A DNA stretch of 64,000 nt, from positions 10,596,919-10,660,918 of the forward strand of contig CM045750.1 in assembly GCA_024760905.1 (NCBI GenBank). Direction: 5' to 3'. Every line of letters starts with the position of its first letter. Positions within the stretch are counted from its first letter, which is position 1. This document shows positions 60,801-64,000 of the stretch, piece after piece. The stretch is from Plotosus lineatus (taxonomy: Eukaryota > Chordata > Actinopteri > Siluriformes > Plotosidae). The position numbers and the translations under genes were made by a program. The notes beneath the pieces are model-generated. The model worked only from the letters and a program-made list of their open reading frames with translations, was not told the DNA's origin and ran no database searches.

Positions 60801-61614
60801 CGTCTTGTGGGCGTGGCCCGCAGCATGCGCGCGAGAGAAGGAGATGGAGAGAGAGGGAGAGAGAGCGAGAGAGAGGTGTGTGTGTGTGTGTGTGTGTGTT
60901 AATAAAAATGTTTAATAATCTTTTAATTAATAAATTTGTTAATAAAATGGTTTAATAGTTTAATAAATAATTTTCTTTTACTTTTAACATATTTCGTACA
61001 AAATTGCTGTACTTTTATAATTTTTAAAGGGTTTATGGGGTTTATCCAGTCCAAGGACTGGAGCCTTGGAACGAATTAGGCGTTTAACATGCAAGATGTG
61101 ACCCCTACTTACGAAATCTTCGCAATACGAAAAGGGCTCTGGAACGGATTAATTTCGTAAATTGGGGGCCGACTGTATAACGAAAGCTATACAATGGGAA
61201 CGTTGCTTAACGTCGTCCATTCCTCCATCCATTTGTTATCCTGCTTAATCCTAGTCAAAGCCACGGGGAAGCTGGACCCTATCGTTAAGTACCCTGCGTT
61301 AAGTCCAGTGTTGGCTGTAGAGGCTCCAGCCTCCATATGGAATAGTATAATTAAGGGGTTCAGCAAATACTCGTAAGTAAGTGAGTGTCTGTCAGTTCAT
61401 TTCATATGAGTAATGAAATCTGTGTTATTGCTAAATTGTAAGTCATGGTGAATGACTGACGGTGTGTCTTGGTCCTGTGTCCCCCTTCATGCTTGCAGCC
61501 AGTGTTGCCATGTCAATCTTTAAAGGAGTCCGTCCAAGTCTACAGAGAGCATTGCAGAATGGCGAAAGAGTTTCACCAGGTTAAAACAGAAATTGCTCTC
61601 CTGGAGGACAGAAA
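49159..61614 (+). CDS. map3k7cl: MAP3K7 C-terminal-like protein, 5' part (three coding exons)
   Basis: Homologue of human MAP3K7CL (TAK1-like, formerly C21orf7), a small coiled-coil protein resembling the C-terminal region of TAK1; its molecular role is poorly known. Exons: 49159-49234 (25 codons plus 1 nt; acceptor before 49152, so 7 nt of 5' UTR in this exon), 52417-52475, and 61499-61614 (ends in phase 2 at AA|GTAAGT). The translation begins MITSARRISTDKPEVQISFS, matching human MISTARVPADKP..IAFSL. The second exon gives ELTNAQDQFPSFPDLEQRLQ (human FPELDQQLQ). The third gives VYREHCRMAKEFHQVKTEIA then LLEDRK (human VFKQHCQIAEEYHEVKKEITLLEQRK), the start of the coiled coil. The remaining coiled-coil exons are not found before 64000, so the gene runs off the window. 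Human MAP3K7CL is also divergent from and next to CCT8, which supports the call. Confidence 0.9.
49745..49870 (+). mobile_element. Family J repeat fragment
   Basis: TTCTGGATGAATATAAAGGT, TTCCTGATGAAACCACCCCA, GGGCTTAGTATCTCTTAGTC. Shared with 62690-62880 and, in reverse, 30830-30945. Confidence 0.5.
50522..50822 (-). mobile_element. Family B SINE
   Basis: CATGGGCTTTTTACACCCAA, GGAGTACAACTCCTGGATGG, GATTTGAACTCAAGACCTCC, ending CTAACCACTACACCACCGGC. Confidence 0.8.
51573..51628. repeat. (GT)n microsatellite
   Basis: GT run with one TATG and two TTTG interruptions, in map3k7cl intron 1. Confidence 0.9.
53150..53330 (-). mobile_element. Fish dispersed repeat (AGGGTTAAGGGCC type)
   Basis: TTACAGCATTTATGCTCCTA, AGACCGACTTACAATTA, GGGTTAAGGGCCTTGCTCAA, ending GTTTACCAGTACGCCACCAC. 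Related to 16445-16590. Confidence 0.55.
53575..53715 (-). mobile_element. Family C SINE fragment
   Basis: CACTGATGACTATACGGCAT, CTAAAGTCAGCAATGGTTCT, GCTAACCCAGTTAGCTGCAC. The head is missing; it runs into sequence next to a family B copy. Confidence 0.6.
53792..54092 (+). mobile_element. Family B SINE
   Basis: GGGGACGGTGGTGTAGTGGT, TTCAAATTCCAGTGAGACCC, GTATAAATGGGTACCAGTGA, GCCTGATGAGCCACTGGGCT. Confidence 0.8.
54182..54635 (+). mobile_element. Family E MITE, copy 5
   Basis: ATAGGGATCCCTCACTTTCC to GAAGTAGTGAGGGATCCCTG, with the conserved AACACTATAAATGCTTATAA interior. Confidence 0.85.
54640..55855. other. map3k7cl intron 2, no recognised feature
   Basis: Poly-T near 54935. An open stretch at 55290-55514 has no family resemblance or splice context. 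Confidence 0.5.
55860..56200 (+). mobile_element. Family C SINE, full length
   Basis: GGCAGTGGTGGCTCAGTGGT head, GGGGTTCAAGCCTCACTGTC B box, GTGATGGCCTGGCGAGCTGT, tail CCTGATTAGGATTAAGCATC. Confidence 0.85.
56958..57456 (+). mobile_element. Family E MITE, copy 6
   Basis: ACAAGGATCCCTCACTTTCC to CGCGAAGTAGCGAGGGACCC. Ends close to the consensus, so one of the youngest-looking copies. Confidence 0.85.
57625..57910 (-). mobile_element. Family A repeat with (CA)n
   Basis: TTCATTTTCTGTTTCACTTA, GGGGTACACTCCGAACAGCT, (CA)n at 57761-57797, TGATTTGGAACAGCCAATTA, GTGCCCAGAGAAAACCCACG. Confidence 0.65.
58452..58830 (+). mobile_element. Family A repeat
   Basis: GGCAGCATGGTGGCGTATTA head, GCAGGGTTTGAGCCCCGGGT B box, GTGTGGGGTTTGTATGCTCC, tail CCCTAGTAGGATTAAGTAGT. 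Confidence 0.75.
59125..59300 (-). mobile_element. Family A repeat, internally deleted
   Basis: AGATTCACGCGGAGGCTGGT, GGATTGAACCCAGGACCTTC, ACATGCTAACCACTATGCCA. Confidence 0.6.
59300..60420. other. map3k7cl intron 2, no recognised feature
   Basis: Unique-looking sequence between a family A scrap and a family G MITE. No exon that would extend map3k7cl. Confidence 0.5.
60425..61178 (+). mobile_element. Family G MITE, copy with both ends
   Basis: TACAGTCGGTCCCCATTTTA and AAATTGGGGGCCGACTGTAT, TA-flanked. CCAAT words at 60551 and 60589; internal GA/GT microsatellite 60845-60899. Shares GGAACGAATTAGGCGTTTAA with family G copy 1 (in reverse). Confidence 0.8.
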
Positions 61615-62139
61615 GTAAGTGTGAAGACTTGAGTGCAGGGAAAACCCTGCCACTGTACTAAGAAGATAATTTTCCTCTTTATCCGGTATAAATCTGCGCG
61701 CACATGCATGCAGCACGCTGAAATGTAAGTTTCATAGGGGAACAAGGAGATTTCAGATTCTGTTCAGGTTTATTTCAGAGAATCTTCACTGTGATGAAGT
61801 CTGGGCTCTTCTTTAGGACGCATTCCACTTTGACTGACATGGGGGATTTCCTTACAAGTCATGCTGTGCAGTGTAAAAATAGGCCTGTGTTTCATGACAG
61901 CCTCTGACGTACTGTATTGTGGCATGTAACACTTGTGTTTTTCGAAAATGGCTTCTGTTGCCTGCTGCAAAAAGACATATTTAAATAAATATTTACAATC
62001 GAAAAATAGATAAATAGATAGATAGATAGATGGATAGAAATATACTATACATCGATATTTAATTAATCCTAGTGGGAAATTCACTATTTTTATTTATTTA
62101 TTTATTTATTTATTATTATTATTTTTTGTATGCATGAAA

Positions 62140-62515
62140 CTCATCATTCATTTTCTGTAACCGCTTAATCATAATTAGGGTCTCAGGGAGGCTGGCGCCC
62201 ATCCCAGCCGACTGCAGGTGTGGTCAGAGTACACTCTGGACAGCTCGCCAGGCCATCGCAGTGCGGAAACATGCTGACGGCTTTGCAGCTACTCTTGTCG
62301 AAAGTCAGCAATGGTTCTTTTACATGAACCTCACACCATAGACAGTGAGAGACATGTCCGGCCTTTAATAATCCATAACCCAGTTAGCTGCACTGGAGGG
62401 GCGAGGGGGGGGGGGGGTAGGCGGCAGTGACAACCTGTTGAGAATGGGACTCGAACCCCCAACCTTAGGATCAGTGATCCAGCATCTTTACCACCAGGCC
62501 ACCACTACCTGCTAT
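62140..62515 (-). mobile_element. Family C SINE, full length
   Basis: TTCTGTAACCGCTTAATCAT tail, GTACACTCTGGACAGCTCGC, ACTCGAACCCCCAACCTTAG head, ending CCACCAGGCCACCACTACC. Confidence 0.85.
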
Positions 62516-62591
62516 GCAGAAACTACTTTATGAATTTCATTTTCAAAAAAATTGATGCCACAAGTGGACGGCATTAATTATTTATTGTTAT

Positions 62592-62594
<3 letters not shown>

Positions 62595-62626
<32 letters not shown>
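62595..62626. repeat. Poly-T tract
   Basis: About 32 T in a row; a similar tract is at 48750-48781. Possible remnant of a retroposed poly(A) tail. Confidence 0.8.
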
Positions 62627-62628
<2 letters not shown>

Positions 62629-62689
62629 GCCAGCTTGATTTTAAAGGTACTCATTCACTGGTGAATTTTATTTGTTTTATCTTCTGCTA

Positions 62690-62880
62690 TCAGTTAATTT
62701 TGGATGAATATCAACATTTCCTGGTGAATGGGCAGTGGTGGCCTGGTGGTATAGGGCGCTGGATGGCTGATCCTAAGATGAAACCGCCCCAGCTCACTGG
62801 TGTCATATCTCTTGTCCACCTGTTCTACATCTTGTTTACATTCTGTATTTGTTTACAATGGTAATAACAATGTAGTGATT
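62690..62880 (+). mobile_element. Family J repeat interrupted by a bare SINE head
   Basis: ATCAGTTAATTTTGGATGAA and ACCGCCCCAGCTCACTGGTG are contiguous in the copy at 49745 but are separated here by about 50 bp of family C head (GGCAGTGGTGGCCTGGTGGT). Confidence 0.6.
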
Positions 62881-63170
62881 AGCAAAAAAAATGGCACGTC
62901 TGCCTCACAGCAGAAAGTCATGGGTTCGAGGGCGTTTTTGTGTGGGGTTTGCATATTCCTCGGGTTATTCCGGTTTCCTCCGACAGTCCAAAGACATACA
63001 TACAAGGCTGATTGGCTGTTCCAAATTACCCCTCGGTGTGAATGTGAGTGTGAACAGTTGCGTTTGTTGCGTGTGATGGTTTGGGGAGCTGCATGGTGTA
63101 CCTCAACTTCTTCCCATGTCGGCGAACCTCCCCTGTGACCAATGTAGGAATAAGGGATTCGACACATAAG
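62880..63170 (+). mobile_element. Family A repeat, head missing
   Basis: GTCTGCCTCACAGCAGAAAG, GGGGTTTGCATATTCCTCGG, CCGACAGTCCAAAGACATAC, tail AATGTAGGAATAAGGG. Confidence 0.7.
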
Positions 63171-63297
63171 TGAGCGAGTGTTCATTTACTATTGGCCACT
63201 GTCGTATAAGAGGGATAATCATTCCTTTCCCAACATGTCTTGCCATCTTTAATATCTTACGTATCACATATTTATGAGCTTTATAATTATATTTCCA

Positions 63298-63298
63298 T

Positions 63299-63363
<65 letters not shown>

Positions 63364-63430
63364 CTGTATATATATGTGTATATATATGTGTGTGTGTATA
63401 TATATACACATATATATACATATACTGTAG
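63298..63430. repeat. (TA)n/(GT)n compound microsatellite
   Basis: Alternating TA and GT blocks. Confidence 0.9.
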
Positions 63431-63462
63431 GTTAATTGGCCGTTCTAAATTGACCGTAGTTT

Positions 63463-63680
63463 CTCTCCTGCAGCGGCACTGGAACCCAGTCGTATTGGCA
63501 CTTGCCTTTCCATTGGATCCTTCCAGTGGCGCCGAGACAGGGGGGGACTTGCTGCTTGGGTAACAGCCTGTCCCTCATTACTCCCTACCCAGGCTCTGCG
63601 CACTGGGGAGTATCACCAGTCGGGATACTGGCCAGAGCGCAGCCATAGTCCTTCGGGACTGACGGAGGCCTACGCGTACG
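63463..63680 (+). mobile_element. Family D repeat fragment
   Basis: Second copy of the segment at 9240-9455; shares CCCAGTCGTATTGGC, GGGGGACTTGCTGCTTGGGT and CCAGGCTCTGCGCACTGG. Confidence 0.5.
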
Positions 63681-63684
63681 CTAC

Positions 63685-63693
63685 GCTATATAC

Positions 63694-63756
<63 letters not shown>

Positions 63757-63758
63757 AA
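63685..63758. repeat. (TA)n microsatellite
   Basis: TA/TACA run. Confidence 0.9.
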
Positions 63759-64000
63759 ACTGATTAAGTGCATCCTTCACAGATTATTATTATTTTTTTG
63801 AATCACAAACTGTAAATTGTTACCGGTACCTATTTCCTGGAATCCACAAGCCATTGTACCAATCCTAGATATGATGTGTAAATGTCCAAACACAGGCAGT
63901 TTCACTGACATGTGATCACCCTTTACTGAAACAGGAAGTGGTTGTACATGAGGCAGTGCAGGCAGTAACCTACAGCTGTGTACATTTTGCGAATAGGTGT

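Noticed and set aside
61615..64000. Fourth coding exon of map3k7cl within the window
   Set aside because: No stretch after 61614 encodes the expected coiled-coil continuation with an in-phase acceptor; the remainder is SINEs and microsatellites.

Overview
The window is a piece of a teleost fish genome. The genes are split into many short exons with GT-AG introns. The spaces between exons are packed with fish-type repeats: tRNA-like SINEs, a Rex3 (RTE-clade) LINE, a Tc1-like element, pogo/Tigger-like and hAT MITEs, and long CA, TA and GT microsatellites. I found no rRNA, no CRISPR array and no credible functional tRNA gene.

Layout. (1) About 880-25,300, minus strand: complete tmem135 (15 coding exons, 463 codons), a multi-pass peroxisomal/mitochondrial membrane protein. 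(2) About 25,300-27,700: a short intergenic stretch with SINEs and one unassigned exon-like segment. (3) About 27,700-46,140, minus strand: complete cct8, the theta subunit of the TRiC/CCT cytosolic chaperonin (14 shared coding exons plus two alternative terminal exons). (4) About 46,150-48,000: a cluster of SINE copies. (5) About 48,500 to the window end, plus strand: the 5' part of map3k7cl (three coding exons seen, the rest beyond the window), divergent from cct8. I assembled exons by matching translated segments to the vertebrate families as I know them and by requiring GT/AG sites with consistent phase. All 33 coding exons used, including both terminal exons of cct8, join in frame.

The most interesting observation is that cct8 has two terminal exons in tandem (29,831-29,938 and 27,870-27,941). 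Both begin with the same 13 residues, encoded with eight nucleotide differences that are all synonymous. They then diverge into two different acidic tails, giving 558- or 546-residue proteins. This points to alternative C-termini of a chaperonin subunit, kept under selection.

The repeat landscape also carries information. One MITE lies inside another, a LINE tail with a 16-bp target duplication lies inside a SINE, and hAT MITEs keep recognisable 8-bp duplications. Several MITE families carry paired CCAAT boxes in their interiors. One MITE holding a long inverted repeat fills nearly all of a cct8 intron. The three genes do not form a pathway; they are neighbours.
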